Origin: an uncultured Lachnospiraceae bacterium
GTDB taxonomy: Bacteria > Bacillota > Clostridia > Lachnospirales > Lachnospiraceae
DNA length: 64,000 nucleotides
Assembly: GCA_937891165.1 (NCBI GenBank)
Contig: CALAEX010000066.1
Coordinates: 1 to 64,000, forward strand
Direction of reading: 5' to 3'
Part shown: positions 8,637-17,950 of the stretch, one piece after another
Position numbering within the stretch: the first letter of the stretch is position 1
Layout of the letters: each line of letters starts with the position of its first letter
Position numbers and translations under genes: made by a program
Notes under the pieces: model-generated
The model's input: the letters and a program-made list of their open reading frames with translations, nothing else
The model's database searches: none
Told to the model about the DNA's origin: nothing

Positions 8637-9068
8637 TTAATTTGAAGCTTGACCTGCTTTTTTACCACATGAGCATGTATATGTTATTTTTGTTTCACCA
8701 GATATTGTTTTATTACACGTCATTGTTTGAGATACATTGCCATACCATTGTACCCACCAATCATATGGTTGAGCGGATACTACTTGACCACATTTACTAC
8801 ACACATGCCAACAATCATGTCCCTCATTCCAGGGAGATTTATATTGATCTCCGTATAAATATGCGGTTCCTCCGCATGTAGTAGTCGTGGTTGTTGTTTT
8901 CTTAGTTGTGAAACATCCCCCAGAGACTGTCGATTCATAACTATCTGCCAAAGAAATATCTGGCATATTATTGGCAGGATTAATATGCCAGTGTTTAAAA
9001 GGATAGAATGTACTACTTACATAGAATCCATAATGTGAATCTTTTTTAGCAAATTTCAGTCCTCCGAG
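8637..9068 (-). CDS. Variable cassette B, start-less open frame
   Basis: The frame is open for 143 codons right up to the joint with element copy B, but the first ATG is only at 8966 (109 residues from MPDISLADSY). In the position where cassettes C and E have GTG, this one reads CTC. The C-terminal part is Cys-rich (HDCWHVCSKCGQ, then YTCSCGKKAG) and looks like a small zinc-ribbon fold. A Thr run (KKTTTTTTTCGG) precedes it. Either translation begins at 8966, or this is a silent cassette that needs to be joined to a start elsewhere (inference). Confidence 0.5.
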   Translation of the reverse strand, partial: LGGLKFAKKDSHYGFYVSSTFYPFKHWHINPANNMPDISLADSYESTVSGGCFTTKKTTTTTTTCGGTAYLYGDQYKSPWNEGHDCWHVCSKCGQVVSAQPYDWWVQWYGNVSQTMTCNKTISGETKITYTCSCGKKAGQASN

Positions 9069-9153
9069 GTTACTATTTAGCTTAATAAAAATTCTCTATC
9101 TCCCGATAAATACCGAGAGATAGAGAAAATTAATTGTGCTAAATTCAATCCCC
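9069..9153 (-). repeat. Palindromic element, copy B
   Basis: Same nested inverted repeat as copy A, with loop variant CGATAAATACCG identical to copy E. It lies between cassette B and the plus-strand promoter at 9163. Confidence 0.85.
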
Positions 9154-9162
9154 CCAAAAGTA

Positions 9163-9202
9163 ACCGTAAAGTAGTTTCTCTCAATGATATATAATTTTCG
9201 TG
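9163..9202 (+). promoter_or_regulatory. Putative phage promoter
   Basis: ACCGTAAAGTAGTTTCTCTC followed by AATGATATATAATTTTCGTG, almost identical to the copies at 313-353 and 23170-23208. Confidence 0.5.
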
Positions 9203-9260
9203 AATCAAAGTAAATATTTTAATGGGTGGAGATAATAATATCAAGAGCCTGGAGGTAATT
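9203..9260 (+). promoter_or_regulatory. Short conserved leader L5
   Basis: The segment from ATGGGTGGAGATAAT to GGAGGTAATT matches the end of leader L2 with one extra AAT triplet. The two hairpins of L1-L4 are absent. The match ends exactly at the ATG of the next gene. Confidence 0.5.
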
Positions 9261-9641
9261 ATGAATAAAAAGATTAGAAGAATGAAAAAAGAAATTAAAC
9301 GTTGGTTGAAATATACTAGCATAATTAAATTTATAGATGAGTCTGATTATGAAATTGGACTGTCTAATGATGGTGGGGGTTATATTTATTGGACAACGTA
9401 CAAGTATATACCCCAAATCAAAAAATTCGAAGTTAGTTACGGTTGCAGCTCTAGTTTTGAATACTGTCCAGTATGTGGGTCATTCAGTGATCACTATGTC
9501 AATGAAAGATTTGATGAGGTGGATATTTATGGCTCAGGATTCACATGTGGTGCATTTAAATTAATTTCATTTAATGAGATGGCTGTATCTGCAATACGTA
9601 ATATGACAAATCATGAGAAAGTGGAATTATACTATCAGTAA
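9261..9641 (+). CDS. Unknown small protein
   Basis: 126 residues (MNKKIRRMKKEIKRWLKYTS). The N-terminus is strongly basic. The middle has a CPVCG pair (about residue 73) and a later FTCG, perhaps a small metal site. GGAGG seven bases upstream supports this start. The in-frame ATG at 9222 belongs to the shared leader and has no ribosome site. Function unknown. Confidence 0.6.
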   Translation: MNKKIRRMKKEIKRWLKYTSIIKFIDESDYEIGLSNDGGGYIYWTTYKYIPQIKKFEVSYGCSSSFEYCPVCGSFSDHYVNERFDEVDIYGSGFTCGAFKLISFNEMAVSAIRNMTNHEKVELYYQ

Positions 9642-9672
9642 AGAAGAAGTTAAAAACTTCTTCTTTTTTTTA
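9642..9672 (+). terminator. Terminator
   Basis: AAGAAGAAGTT pairs with AACTTCTTCTT, followed by a T-run. Confidence 0.8.
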
Positions 9673-9739
9673 TTTTTTAGGCTTCATTTTCAACCCTTCT
9701 ATTAACATCAAAATAACTTAATGAAGGGAGACGTAAACT

Positions 9740-10611
9740 ATGGCTAAAAAAGCAGTAGATACCCTCTTGGATATGGATACTCTAGTTCAAGAGGAAACAA
9801 GTAAAGTTCATAGAAAAACAATTGGACTTGTAGATGCATTACGAGTAGATGATACAAAGAATAACTATTTTGATTGCAATGCATCTGTAGTAACTTATAA
9901 AACAGGATTCCCACAATTAGATTATTATTTGGGATATAAAATTAATGTATATGATGATGATAATAATATCATAGATTCATATCCATCAATTGGTATTCCT
10001 GGTGGTTCCATTATTACATTTATTGGAAAACCATCCACCAGTAAAACAACTACAGCAGTACAGGTTGCTGCTAATATCGTTAGAGAATTTGAAAATGGAT
10101 TCGTTATTCATTATGACCTTGAACAAGCACAGAATTACTCGAGAGTTCAAAACTTAACTAAATTTTCAATGAGTGATTTAAAAGCTGGTAAATATATTCT
10201 CAGACAGGAAAGAAACACTGTAGGAGATATTAAAAGTTCTATCGTGAAGATTTGGAAAAAGAAAATCGACAATCCGGATATTTATAAATATAATTCGGGT
10301 AAGAAAAATGAATTCGGTGAAGATATTATTTTATATGAACCAACAGTCGTAATTCTCGATTCCATTGCTACACTTAGTACAGGTTTGAATGAAAATGATA
10401 AAAAAGACTTAGCTAAGATGGAAGAAGTAGGAAGTCAAACAGAAAGAATGAGAATTACTGGAGAAATTGGTAGATTCTTTAATGAAGTATTGCCATATCT
10501 TCGTGAAGCGAATATTATTCTTATCTGTATTAACCAGATTAAAGATAAACCACAATTGGGATTCTGCCCTGAACCATCAGAAATCCTTTATTTAGCACAA
10601 AATGAGTCCTT
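9740..10611 (+). CDS. RecA/UvsX-like recombinase, exon 1
   Basis: Encodes the first 290 residues of a 434-residue RecA-family recombinase. It forms filaments on single-stranded DNA and catalyses strand exchange in repair and replication. A Walker A segment reads GKPSTSKTT (about residue 98; S replaces the usual second G). Walker B reads TVVILDSIATLS (about 207-218), and the L1-L2 region includes CINQIKDKPQLGF. The last codons read ILYLAQNES and the exon ends TT. It is joined to PGGKSPQFNASV in exon 2, which restores the conserved PGG segment. The splice point after 10611 is set by the P1 pairing GTCCTT with GAGGAC at about 10681. Without splicing the frame ends at a TAG at 10616. Confidence 0.85.
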
Positions 10612-11866
10612 AGTTTAGAAGTAAATATACTATTTAATTTATTTATAAACGAATAAATAAATTAATATAAATTTACTGGTGAGGACCTATATAGTAATAT
10701 ATAGAAAATAAACCTTCTTAATTGCTGGAAACTCTCGATATGTTGTTAGTACAGTAAAGTGTGACAATCTAACAAATAGAGACAATCAGCAGCCAAGACC
10801 AATTATGTAAATTTGTATTAAAATAAATTAGGAGATAAATCAATATGAATTTACGAGAAAAATTATATGAAATTGGTATGACATATGATGAATTAGATAG
10901 AAATTCATTACCATATGAAGTATTTATTCCTATGGATACATCATTATACCCCATCATACCAAAGAATAAATTTATGATAAGTAATAAAGGAAGAATTTAT
11001 GATTGTCATAAAAAAGAATTTAAGAAAATTTCATTACCGAAAAATGAAGATACTAGCGTATCATACTATACAGTAAATATTGGAGATGAAAAATATTTAG
11101 TCCACCGATTAATGCTGTCATCGTTCGAACACCTCGGTGATATCGAATTAATGAAGACACTCCATGTTGATCATAAAGATGGTAATAAACACAATAATGA
11201 ACTGTATAATTTACGCTGGGCTACAAATAAAGAAAACACAATTTATGCAAGAGATTTAGGATTATTAAATCCTAGACGTGGTGAAACACATCCATGTGCT
11301 ACTATAACTGAGAAGCAAGCACGGGAAATATGTGAATTACTATCTACAGGAAAATATTCAAAATCTCAAATTTCTAAAATGCTAAATGTACCATACGATG
11401 CTGTTTGTGGTATTTATATGGGTGTATCATGGGTTTGGATTTCGAAAGATTATAATGTTCAAAATAAACTAATAAAAGGATCTGGTTATCCAAAAGTTTT
11501 TACATTTGATCAATTACATATGATATGTAAATATTTTTCTGAAAATAAAAAACCCGATGATATGAGTGTTAGAAAATATTGTTTGAATACATTACATAGT
11601 ATAGGTTATGATGAAAATATTATAACAGAGGGTGTATTGAATGGTGTTCGAAGTATATATAATAAAAAACGGTATATCGAAATAACTTCTCAATATAATT
11701 GGTAAGGTTCAACGACTATCGAAAGGGTAGCTTAGTAAAATAAGTGAGTAACCGAGTAGAGTAGGATACATATATCCGAAATGGAAGGCTCCTTATAGTT
11801 TATAATGAATTATAAGGATGAAGATATAGTCTGAACTATATAGAGATATATAGATTAACATAATTA
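10612..11866 (+). ncRNA. Group I intron in the recA-like gene
   Basis: It contains the group I core: AATTGCTGGAAACTC, GACAATCAGCAGCCAAGAC, GTTCAACGACTATCG and AAGATATAGTCTG, the last two typical of T4-type IA introns. P1 pairs GTCCTT with GAGGAC, ending in the expected U-G pair. P10 pairs exon-2 ACCAG with CTGGT just before the guide. Oddly, this places A rather than G as the last intron base. It carries an HNH endonuclease gene at 10845. Confidence 0.85.
10845..11705 (+). CDS. HNH homing endonuclease in group I intron
   Basis: 286 residues. The N-terminal part resembles a NUMOD4-like region (FMISNKGRIYDC). The HNH core is VHRLMLSSF, then HVDHKDGNKHNNELYNLRW (about residues 107-125), with the His/Asn/His of the metal site. 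The C-terminal section contains an HTH-like repeat (YSKSQISKMLNVPYDAVCGI) as in NUMOD1-type DNA-binding tails. It lies wholly inside the intron, with GGAGAT upstream as ribosome site. By family knowledge, such enzymes cut intron-less alleles and spread the intron. Confidence 0.85.
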   Translation: MNLREKLYEIGMTYDELDRNSLPYEVFIPMDTSLYPIIPKNKFMISNKGRIYDCHKKEFKKISLPKNEDTSVSYYTVNIGDEKYLVHRLMLSSFEHLGDIELMKTLHVDHKDGNKHNNELYNLRWATNKENTIYARDLGLLNPRRGETHPCATITEKQAREICELLSTGKYSKSQISKMLNVPYDAVCGIYMGVSWVWISKDYNVQNKLIKGSGYPKVFTFDQLHMICKYFSENKKPDDMSVRKYCLNTLHSIGYDENIITEGVLNGVRSIYNKKRYIEITSQYNW

Positions 11867-12299
11867 ACCAGGAGGAAAAAGTCCGCAGTTCAACGCAAGT
11901 GTATTGCTGAAATTTATTGCAGTCGGTAGTGCTAAATATGAATTAGAAGATGATGGTTTTGATGGATTTGGTGTTAAGGTTATGATTATTAAATCCAGAG
12001 GAAATCAGGCAGGTAGATTTGTAAATTTAATTTACGATAAAGTAAGAGGTATTGACCCCATTCGTTCAAGTATTGCATTTGCAAAAGAACTTGGACTTAC
12101 AGGGGGAAATAAAAATAGTTTTTATTTCAACTCTCATAAAGAAGAGAAATTCTCGTTGAAGAATGTAAATCAGGAGTTTAGAGAAAGAAGACATTTATTC
12201 AAGATTATGTTTGATAATATCAGACCAGTACTTGAAAGTAAATTATCTATGTTAACTCCGGATGAATTAGAACCAGTTGATGAAGCTATGGATTACTAA
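11867..12299 (+). CDS. RecA/UvsX-like recombinase, exon 2
   Basis: Encodes the last 144 codons. It begins with the third base of a Leu codon followed by PGGKSPQFNASVLLKFIAVGSAKYE, written here in two parts: PGGKSPQFNASVLLKF, then IAVGSAKYE. This corresponds to the loop after L2 and the last core strands of RecA. The C-terminus is acidic (DELEPVDEAMDY), as in RecA proteins. An in-frame TAA directly precedes the exon, so the sequence cannot be translated without splicing. The spacing and frame match exon 1 exactly (872 + 433 nt). Confidence 0.85.
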
Positions 12300-12351
12300 G
12301 ATTTTTGTAAAAGAATCTAAATTTTAGTAATATATTATTATATTGAATATA

Positions 12352-12385
12352 TGTGAGTAGAGAATGATTATCTCTACTCGCATTA
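12352..12385 (+). terminator. Terminator after recA-like gene
   Basis: GAGTAGAGA/TCTCTACTC hairpin followed by ATTATTTATTTTT. A promoter-like TAATATATTATTATATTG lies just before it (12327-12344). Confidence 0.65.
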
Positions 12386-12436
12386 TTTATTTTTATAAAC
12401 TATTTATTATATTCTAAAGAAAGGAGGTCTTAAATT

Positions 12437-13474
12437 ATGCTAAGACCAAAGTATCCCAATTTTGGGGAAAGTAAAATTTTTGTGAAAAGAGGTATTGTAA
12501 GGGGGATTACACTTCCAGATTATGTAGGGAATATGAAGGAGAGACCAGTTTTAATTATGTCTGATCCGACAGAACTTCCAGTAGGGTTTCAAAAATCCAG
12601 TGTTCAAGTATATGGAATAAGTACAAGTATGTATAGTTTATTAGATATTCCAATTATTTTATTTTCCAATTTTTCAAGTCAATTATCTTTTATTTGTATG
12701 ATGGATATTTTTACGATTGATACAAAGAGAGATACACTCCCTAATCTGGTAATTCAATCAGTTTGTCCAGATTATATTTATGATATCGTAGTTAGAGTAA
12801 GAGAATTGATGCAGGAAAATACTTCAGTATCATTTGATACTGCTCTTAAAATGGTAAATGAATACCGTGTGCAGTTTATGCAGACTCATAGAATTAAGAA
12901 ATTTAGAATAAGAATTACTTGCAATGAATACTATGAAATCTGTTATACTGGCGAAGCTACATATAAAATTTGTAGTGATGCAGACATTATTGAAGGTATA
13001 GAATATTTTGAATCTGGGGAAGAGATTGATTTTACCATTCCAGTAAATGCATTGGTGAGTACGGTAGAAGTTGAAAAGAAGAATGACACAATTCATTCTT
13101 ATGCATTTAATATGAAGTCACCATATGTTTATGTAGGAGAGAAAGAAACCGAACTTCGAAAGAAAATGGGGGTAAATCAGATATTCTTAGAAAAGAACCC
13201 AGTTCCTATTTTAGAAGATGGTATTGTCCCAAAAATATTTAAACAGGTTACAGAACTTAGTGATGGCGACTTAATTAAATTTATGCAAGAATTTACTAAA
13301 GGATATTCCGAAATGGAATTCTCTCAAAGAACTGCTATTGGTTGGAAGTTCATTACCAACCGTTATATTGCTTGTGAATTTGAAATGATTCGTAGAGGTC
13401 TTGATGAAAGGATTGTATCTTATCCATTTGGAAAGATTCAATACAAGAATCAGTTATTTTATAATAATAAATAA
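12437..13474 (+). CDS. Unknown protein upstream of RNA polymerase beta
   Basis: 345 residues from MLRPKYPNFGESKIFVKRG, with ribosome site AAAGGAGG. It has a hydrophobic stretch (LLDIPIILFSNFSSQLSFICMM, about residues 65-86, which I quote only to show its character: aliphatic and aromatic) that may be buried rather than a membrane segment. Its end (GWKFITNRYIACEFEMIRRGLDER) is helical. No family recognised. Its position directly before the polymerase beta gene suggests a transcription-related or co-expressed protein, but that is only context. A terminator separates the two. Confidence 0.6.
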   Translation: MLRPKYPNFGESKIFVKRGIVRGITLPDYVGNMKERPVLIMSDPTELPVGFQKSSVQVYGISTSMYSLLDIPIILFSNFSSQLSFICMMDIFTIDTKRDTLPNLVIQSVCPDYIYDIVVRVRELMQENTSVSFDTALKMVNEYRVQFMQTHRIKKFRIRITCNEYYEICYTGEATYKICSDADIIEGIEYFESGEEIDFTIPVNALVSTVEVEKKNDTIHSYAFNMKSPYVYVGEKETELRKKMGVNQIFLEKNPVPILEDGIVPKIFKQVTELSDGDLIKFMQEFTKGYSEMEFSQRTAIGWKFITNRYIACEFEMIRRGLDERIVSYPFGKIQYKNQLFYNNK

Positions 13475-13484
13475 ACTATTTGCT

Positions 13485-13520
13485 TAGAAAGAGATGTTTT
13501 CACATCTCTTTCTTTTTTCC
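13485..13520 (+). terminator. Terminator
   Basis: AGAAAGAGATGT pairs with ACATCTCTTTCT, followed by TTTTT. Confidence 0.85.
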
Positions 13521-13570
13521 TTTTTTATGTTCTCACTCACATTTCTTTAAATTTTATCCAAATATGTAAT

Positions 13571-13593
13571 GAAGTAATATATTATTTATTTGG
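13571..13593 (+). promoter_or_regulatory. Putative phage promoter
   Basis: GAAGTAATATATTATTTATT, about 25 bp before the ribosome site of the RNA polymerase beta gene. Confidence 0.45.
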
Positions 13594-13615
13594 AATAAAA
13601 TGAAAGGAGACTAAC

Positions 13616-14863
13616 ATGAAAGAGAAGTACAATCTTAAAGATGCCCTAAGAGCGTGTGACCTAGAATATCTGGATGACCGTTCTATAGAGGGTAAAGGAA
13701 TGCTTACAACACCGCAGTATATCAATAGTATGCGAAGTGTTATGTTTGCATCGCATTTAAACCAGTTTAAGAATATGGTACAACCAGATTTTCCTCAGTT
13801 CTTTACTGGTGGTGAAAATGTGGTTGGTAAGTATTCGGACGGTTATTTGAAACTTAACGAATCTACTGTATATAGAAAAATTGTTAAGTTTGAAGGATTA
13901 GTAGAAAATCCGACCGTATATGTTTTGTTTGTGTATAACAAAGTAAAGAAACGATTTGAAGTTATTAGACGAAAACCGAATGAAGACTTAATTGAAGTAT
14001 TTGGATATAAATACGATAATACAGTCATTGACTCCTTTAAAGAAGGAGATGAAATTAGTGAAGACACTATAGCATTTAAGTCTACTTCCTATGATGAAAG
14101 TATGAACTATTCGTATGGGCGAGATGTCATCACACAGTTATCTTTTGAACCGTTTACATCAGAAGATGCAGCTATCGTATCAGAAGAAATTCAAGACCTT
14201 CTTAGAAATGTAGAGGTTGAAGAAAATATTGCTACATTGAATGAGAATGATTTTCCTCTTAATATTTATGGAGACGACTTAGAGTATAAAACATTTCCAG
14301 ATATCGGGGAATTTTCTAAAGGTATCATTATGGCTACTAGAAGAAAATTTAATAATCAGGTCTTGTTTGATTTTAAAGAAGATATGCTTAGTAAAGTAAC
14401 AGACACCGATACTAGATATTATCTGAATGGTAAAGTTGTTGATATTGAGATTTATTGTAATAACGAGGATTTACAGGATAACTCATTTTATCATCAGATT
14501 TATAACTATTGGTGTTATCAGAATGCTTACTATAAAGATATTAAAAGAACTTGTGAAGAGATTATGAATTCAGGAGAAGACTACACAAGGGATATTGATT
14601 ATCTTTATAAACAAGCATGTTACATGTTAGACCTTAAAAAGAAATGGAAAGAAAAAGACAATGCTTTCTCCAATGTGCAAGTACATATCCTTGTGGAGAG
14701 AGAAATACCATTAGCAGTAGGACAGAAAATTTCGGGTCGTTATGGAAATAAATCGGTAATATCTGATATTCGTAAGAAAGAAGATATGCCATTCTATTAT
14801 GATGCTAATGGTAATAAAGTTCATGTACAGCTTATACTATCAGTGCTAGCTATTATAAACCGT
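13616..14863 (+). CDS. Phage RNA polymerase beta, C-terminal half, exon 1
   Basis: The first 416 codons of a 777-residue spliced protein. It contains the beta-subunit signature GQKISGRYGNKSVIS (about residue 375), equivalent to GDKxxGRHGNKGVIS of bacterial RpoB, followed by DMPFYYDANGNKVHVQLILS. Family knowledge: these segments surround the polymerase active site. The N-terminal half of beta is not in this window, so beta is split into two genes as in phiKZ-type phages. The exon ends at AACCGT after AIINR, fixed by P1 pairing with GCGGTT. Ribosome site GAAAGGAG precedes the ATG. Confidence 0.85.
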
Positions 14864-16003
14864 AAACTGTTGTGCGGTTTTAAAACCTCTTTAATTGCTG
14901 GGAACTCTTTAATTAGACAATCAGCAGCCAAGACCTTAAAATTATAGAAATAAATAATAAAAGGAGTGATCGATATAAAAAATATCATAGATATGTTATA
15001 TCATGATGAAAAATGGAGAAAGATAAGATATAAAAATATTTGTAAAGATATATACGAAATTAGTTCATACGGTCGTGTAAGAAAAATTTCAAATAAAAGA
15101 ATCTTATCATCTGCAATGGCTCCAAATGGTTACTTACGTATAAACTTAATAATAGATGAATTTATAGAAAATAGTAATGAACATAAAAGGAATGCATTTT
15201 CAATTCATGTTTTAGTATTTACACATTTTTGTGATAAAAATGATGTTGAAACATATTTGATTGGTAATTTATTTGAACGGAGATATGTTGTTAATCATAA
15301 AGATGGTAATAAGACAAATAATTATTATGATAATCTTGAATTAATGACATATTCGGAAAATAATAAACATGCTTCAAAATTAGGGTTGATGCCTAAAGGA
15401 GAAAATAAACCAAATTCTCCAAGTTGGGTTACAAATGAATTAGTTGAAAAAATTTGTAAAATGCTAGATAAGGGCGAACCTAATTGGCGTATTATTCAGA
15501 CACTTGAATTGCCAAATACGAAATATACAAATACATTGATATCTCATATTTATTCAAAACAAGGTTGGGAATTTATATCAGAAAAATATAATTTCTATAA
15601 TTCAAATTCTAAGTTTAAACGAAGTACTACATATTCATTAGAAATGATTACTTATATATGTAAACTATTGGAACATGGATATTCTAATAGAGATATAGCA
15701 GATATAGTCTGTAATAAATTCGAAATGGGTAAAGATAAAATACATGCTATACGAATAATCGTATCACGTATTAGAAATAAACAAAAATATATAGATATTA
15801 GTAAAAACTATAATTTTTAAGGTAAGGTTCAACGACTATCGAACACATAGCTTGAGAGAAATGCTTAAGTGAATAAGTAAGTAGAGTAGGAGAAATCCGA
15901 AACGGGAGGTAATGCATATCTGGTAATAGGATATGCTTTAAAGATATAGTCTGAACTATATAGGAATATATAGAAGTATTTATATACGTTAACAAAAGCA
16001 ATG
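14864..16003 (+). ncRNA. Group I intron 1 of RNA polymerase beta
   Basis: Core segments AATTGCTGGGAACTC, GACAATCAGCAGCCAAGAC, GTTCAACGACTATCG and AAGATATAGTCTG. P1 pairs AACCGT with GCGGTT. P10 pairs exon ACAACA with TGTTGT directly before the guide. The intron ends in G. It carries an HNH endonuclease. Confidence 0.88.
14966..15820 (+). CDS. HNH homing endonuclease in beta intron 1
   Basis: About 284 residues. The N-terminus is NUMOD4-like (IYEISSYGRVRKISNKRIL). The HNH core is SIHVLVFTHF, then RYVVNHKDGNKTNNYYDNLE (about residues 107-127). Two HTH-like repeats make up the C-terminal 120 residues. The start is uncertain: GTG at 14966 overlaps the only ribosome-site candidate (AAGGAG), and the first ATG is at 14993. 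It resembles the recA-intron enzyme in layout but not closely in sequence. It lies fully inside the intron. Confidence 0.8.
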   Translation: MIDIKNIIDMLYHDEKWRKIRYKNICKDIYEISSYGRVRKISNKRILSSAMAPNGYLRINLIIDEFIENSNEHKRNAFSIHVLVFTHFCDKNDVETYLIGNLFERRYVVNHKDGNKTNNYYDNLELMTYSENNKHASKLGLMPKGENKPNSPSWVTNELVEKICKMLDKGEPNWRIIQTLELPNTKYTNTLISHIYSKQGWEFISEKYNFYNSNSKFKRSTTYSLEMITYICKLLEHGYSNRDIADIVCNKFEMGKDKIHAIRIIVSRIRNKQKYIDISKNYNF

Positions 16004-16528
16004 ACAACAGCAGCCGTTATTGGGGAATTGGCTACGAACTTTATTGGAAAACGAGTTAGTGCTCATATGAAGACTCTTAAGACTATGAAAGAAAAAGAGA
16101 AAATATTATTTGATGTTCTTAAGATGTACAATGTTGCCTATTGTGAATTCTTGACTAAGAAATATAAAGCAATGACTACAGAGGAGAAGAAGAACTTTTT
16201 ACAGTACTGCGAAGATGTTAAGATTCACTTTAATCAACCATCTATGGGTGAAAAAGAACCTATGTTTTATCGTATTATGAATCTGAAGGAAAAATATAAA
16301 GATATTTTGAATCCAGATGAAATGTGGGTTCATCAGTTTGGTAGAGATATCCGTTGTGTTATGGATGGATATATTGCCAATATGTATATTATTACTCTGA
16401 AACAAACAGCGAAGAAAGGTTTCTCAGTAAGAGGAATTGGTGCTGTTAGTGCTAAGGGTATACCGGAAAGAAGTTATAAATCAAAATCTCATAAAGATTT
16501 ATATTCATCAACCGCTATTAGATTCGGT
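16004..16528 (+). CDS. RNA polymerase beta, C-terminal half, exon 2
   Basis: 175 codons. It begins TTAAVIGELATNF directly after AIINR of exon 1 and ends TAIRFG, the conserved R-F-G of the beta C-terminal region. The exon start after the intron G is supported by P10. Its end at 16528 is set by P1 pairing TTCGGT with GCCGAA. Read without splicing, the frame continues into intron sequence and stops at 16639. Confidence 0.85.
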
Positions 16529-16752
16529 GACCGAATTTGCCGAAGTAAAACTTCTTTAATTGCTGGGAACTCTTTAATTAGACAATCAGCAGCGAAGCTT
16601 AGAAATAAGAACGTTCAACGACTAGCTCTAGTAGCGTAGGACTTAATAAAAACTCTTTAAGTTCGAAACAAGAAGCATTTAATTATGAAGATATAGTCTG
16701 ATACTTATAGGAATATAAGAGAGTAAATTCGTAAGAATTATAAACGTAATAG
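16529..16752 (+). ncRNA. Group I intron 2 of RNA polymerase beta
   Basis: A compact 224-nt intron without an ORF. Core segments AATTGCTGGGAACTC, GACAATCAGCAGCGAAGC, GTTCAACGACTAGC and GAAGATATAGTCTG. P1 is TTCGGT/GCCGAA. P10 pairs exon-3 GAATTC with GAATTT. The last base is G. Confidence 0.85.
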
Positions 16753-16766
16753 GAATTCGAAACGCT
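16753..16766 (+). CDS. RNA polymerase beta, 14-nt micro-exon 3
   Basis: GAATTCGAAACGCT, giving E-F-E-T and two bases of a Leu codon. It joins RFG of exon 2 to NFCIAMQPEEV of exon 4, giving RFGEFETLNF, which matches the RFGEMEVWAL-type segment of bacterial beta. The length (14) is the one that keeps the frame, and both flanking introns have their own P1 helices and end in G. Confidence 0.8.
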
Positions 16767-16994
16767 TAGAAATTGGGCGTCATACACAGAGATGTGTATT
16801 GCTTAAACCTCTTTAATTGCTGGAACCTCTTTAAGTAGACAATCAGCAGCGAAGTTCGAAAGGAAACGTTCAACGACTATCGAAAGACTATTGAAAAATA
16901 GAATCGAGTAGAGTAGGAGAAATCCGAAACGGGAGGTATCTGTAAAAGATAAAGATATAGTCTGGCTATATATGAAAATATATAGGTTAATTAG
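16767..16994 (+). ncRNA. Group I intron 3 of RNA polymerase beta
   Basis: A compact 228-nt intron. Core segments AATTGCTGGAACCTC, GACAATCAGCAGCGAAG, GTTCAACGACTATCG and AAGATATAGTCTGG. P1 pairs ACGCT (end of the micro-exon) with GGCGT. P10 pairs exon CAATTT with AAATTG just before the guide. Ends in G. Confidence 0.85.
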
Positions 16995-17541
16995 CAATTT
17001 CTGTATTGCAATGCAGCCAGAAGAAGTTGCATTAATCCATGCATTTTACCGCACTTCAGTAAAAGCACGAAGAGACTTTGGTAAAGCCTTACTTAATAAT
17101 GAACCTATTATTACAGTAGGAAAAACTTATGAATCCAGAGTAGCTGAGTTCTTCGAAATCATTTTAAAATCGTTAGGATTTAGATTAGAATTCTTAGATT
17201 CTGATGATGATTTTGTAGAACTTAGTGTAGATGATTTACAGTGGTTTGAATTAGCAAATGGTAAATCAGTATTCTGTTCTGAGTATGATAAATATATTAT
17301 TGATCGTAGAAATGAGATTGGTGCTGAAATCTTAGAAGAATATGGTGCATTAAATATTGATGAATTGAATGAGATGATTGATGACGAAATTAAAGACAGA
17401 CAGTATTTTATTGCTAGTGATATAAAAGACGTTTATTTGAATTGCGTTGAAATTGAACCTACATTAGTGAGCAGAGATATTGTATCTTGTGAAGAGATTT
17501 CTAGTCAGTTAGAATTAATTGACGTTCCGGTGGAAGTTTAA
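16995..17541 (+). CDS. RNA polymerase beta, C-terminal half, exon 4
   Basis: The final 182 codons. It begins NFCIAMQPEEVALIHAFYR and continues TSVKARRDFGKALL, then an acidic C-terminal part. The spliced total of 1248 + 525 + 14 + 547 nt gives 777 residues with no frame break. A terminator (17549-17578) follows. Confidence 0.82.
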
Positions 17542-17548
17542 ATGAAAT

Positions 17549-17588
17549 TGGGTAATGAACTATTTATGTTCATTACCCATATTTTTTA
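17549..17588 (+). terminator. Terminator after RNA polymerase beta
   Basis: GGGTAATGAAC pairs with GTTCATTACCC, followed by ATATTTTTT. Confidence 0.85.
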
Positions 17589-17598
17589 CTCGAAAAAT

Positions 17599-17619
17599 AA
17601 TGATATATTATATTATTAG
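17599..17619 (+). promoter_or_regulatory. Putative phage promoter
   Basis: AATGATATATTATATTATTA, about 20 bp before the ribosome site of the gene at 17653. Confidence 0.5.
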
Positions 17620-17652
17620 AAATAATCATAATTAGAAAGGAGAACGAAAGAT

Positions 17653-17916
17653 ATGGTTATTATAAGTAATAAGAAGTTTAAGAAAATGCAGACAACAAAT
17701 TTAGTTGTTGGGTGTACTGGTATTGGTATGGGTGTAATTGGAGTGGGTCTTGGAACAGCATCTTTAATTAAAGATTCTGTAAATAAGAAAAAGACAAATT
17801 CTGATATAGATCTAATTCAGCAACATATCAATGCTTTAGAAAGAGCAAGTAAGAAAACTTGTAAAGAGGTCGCAGTAATTCAGGAAACTTTAATGGGAAA
17901 TGGGTTATTAAGATAA
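17653..17916 (+). CDS. Small membrane protein
   Basis: 87 residues with a glycine-rich transmembrane helix at about 16-38 (TNLVVGCTGIGMGVIGVG), a basic N-terminus and a helical C-terminal half. Ribosome site GAAAGGAG. It stands alone between its own promoter-like motif and a terminator. Similar Gly-rich helices occur in the small proteins at 43839 and in the tape measure. Function unknown. Confidence 0.6.
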   Translation: MVIISNKKFKKMQTTNLVVGCTGIGMGVIGVGLGTASLIKDSVNKKKTNSDIDLIQQHINALERASKKTCKEVAVIQETLMGNGLLR

Positions 17917-17922
17917 AAGTTT

Positions 17923-17950
17923 GGGAATAGTAATATTCCCTTTCTTTTTT
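17923..17950 (+). terminator. Terminator
   Basis: GGGAATAGTAATATTCCC followed by TTTCTTTTTT. Confidence 0.8.

Noticed and set aside
9740..12299. recA-like gene read as a frameshifted or broken pseudogene
   Set aside because: The gap holds a full group I core, an HNH gene and matching P1/P10 pairings; splicing restores PGGKSPQFNASV.
13616..17541. RNA polymerase pieces as separate small genes
   Set aside because: The apparent tails (such as KTSLIAGNSLIRQSAAK) are intron core sequence translated in frame; spliced exons give one continuous protein.
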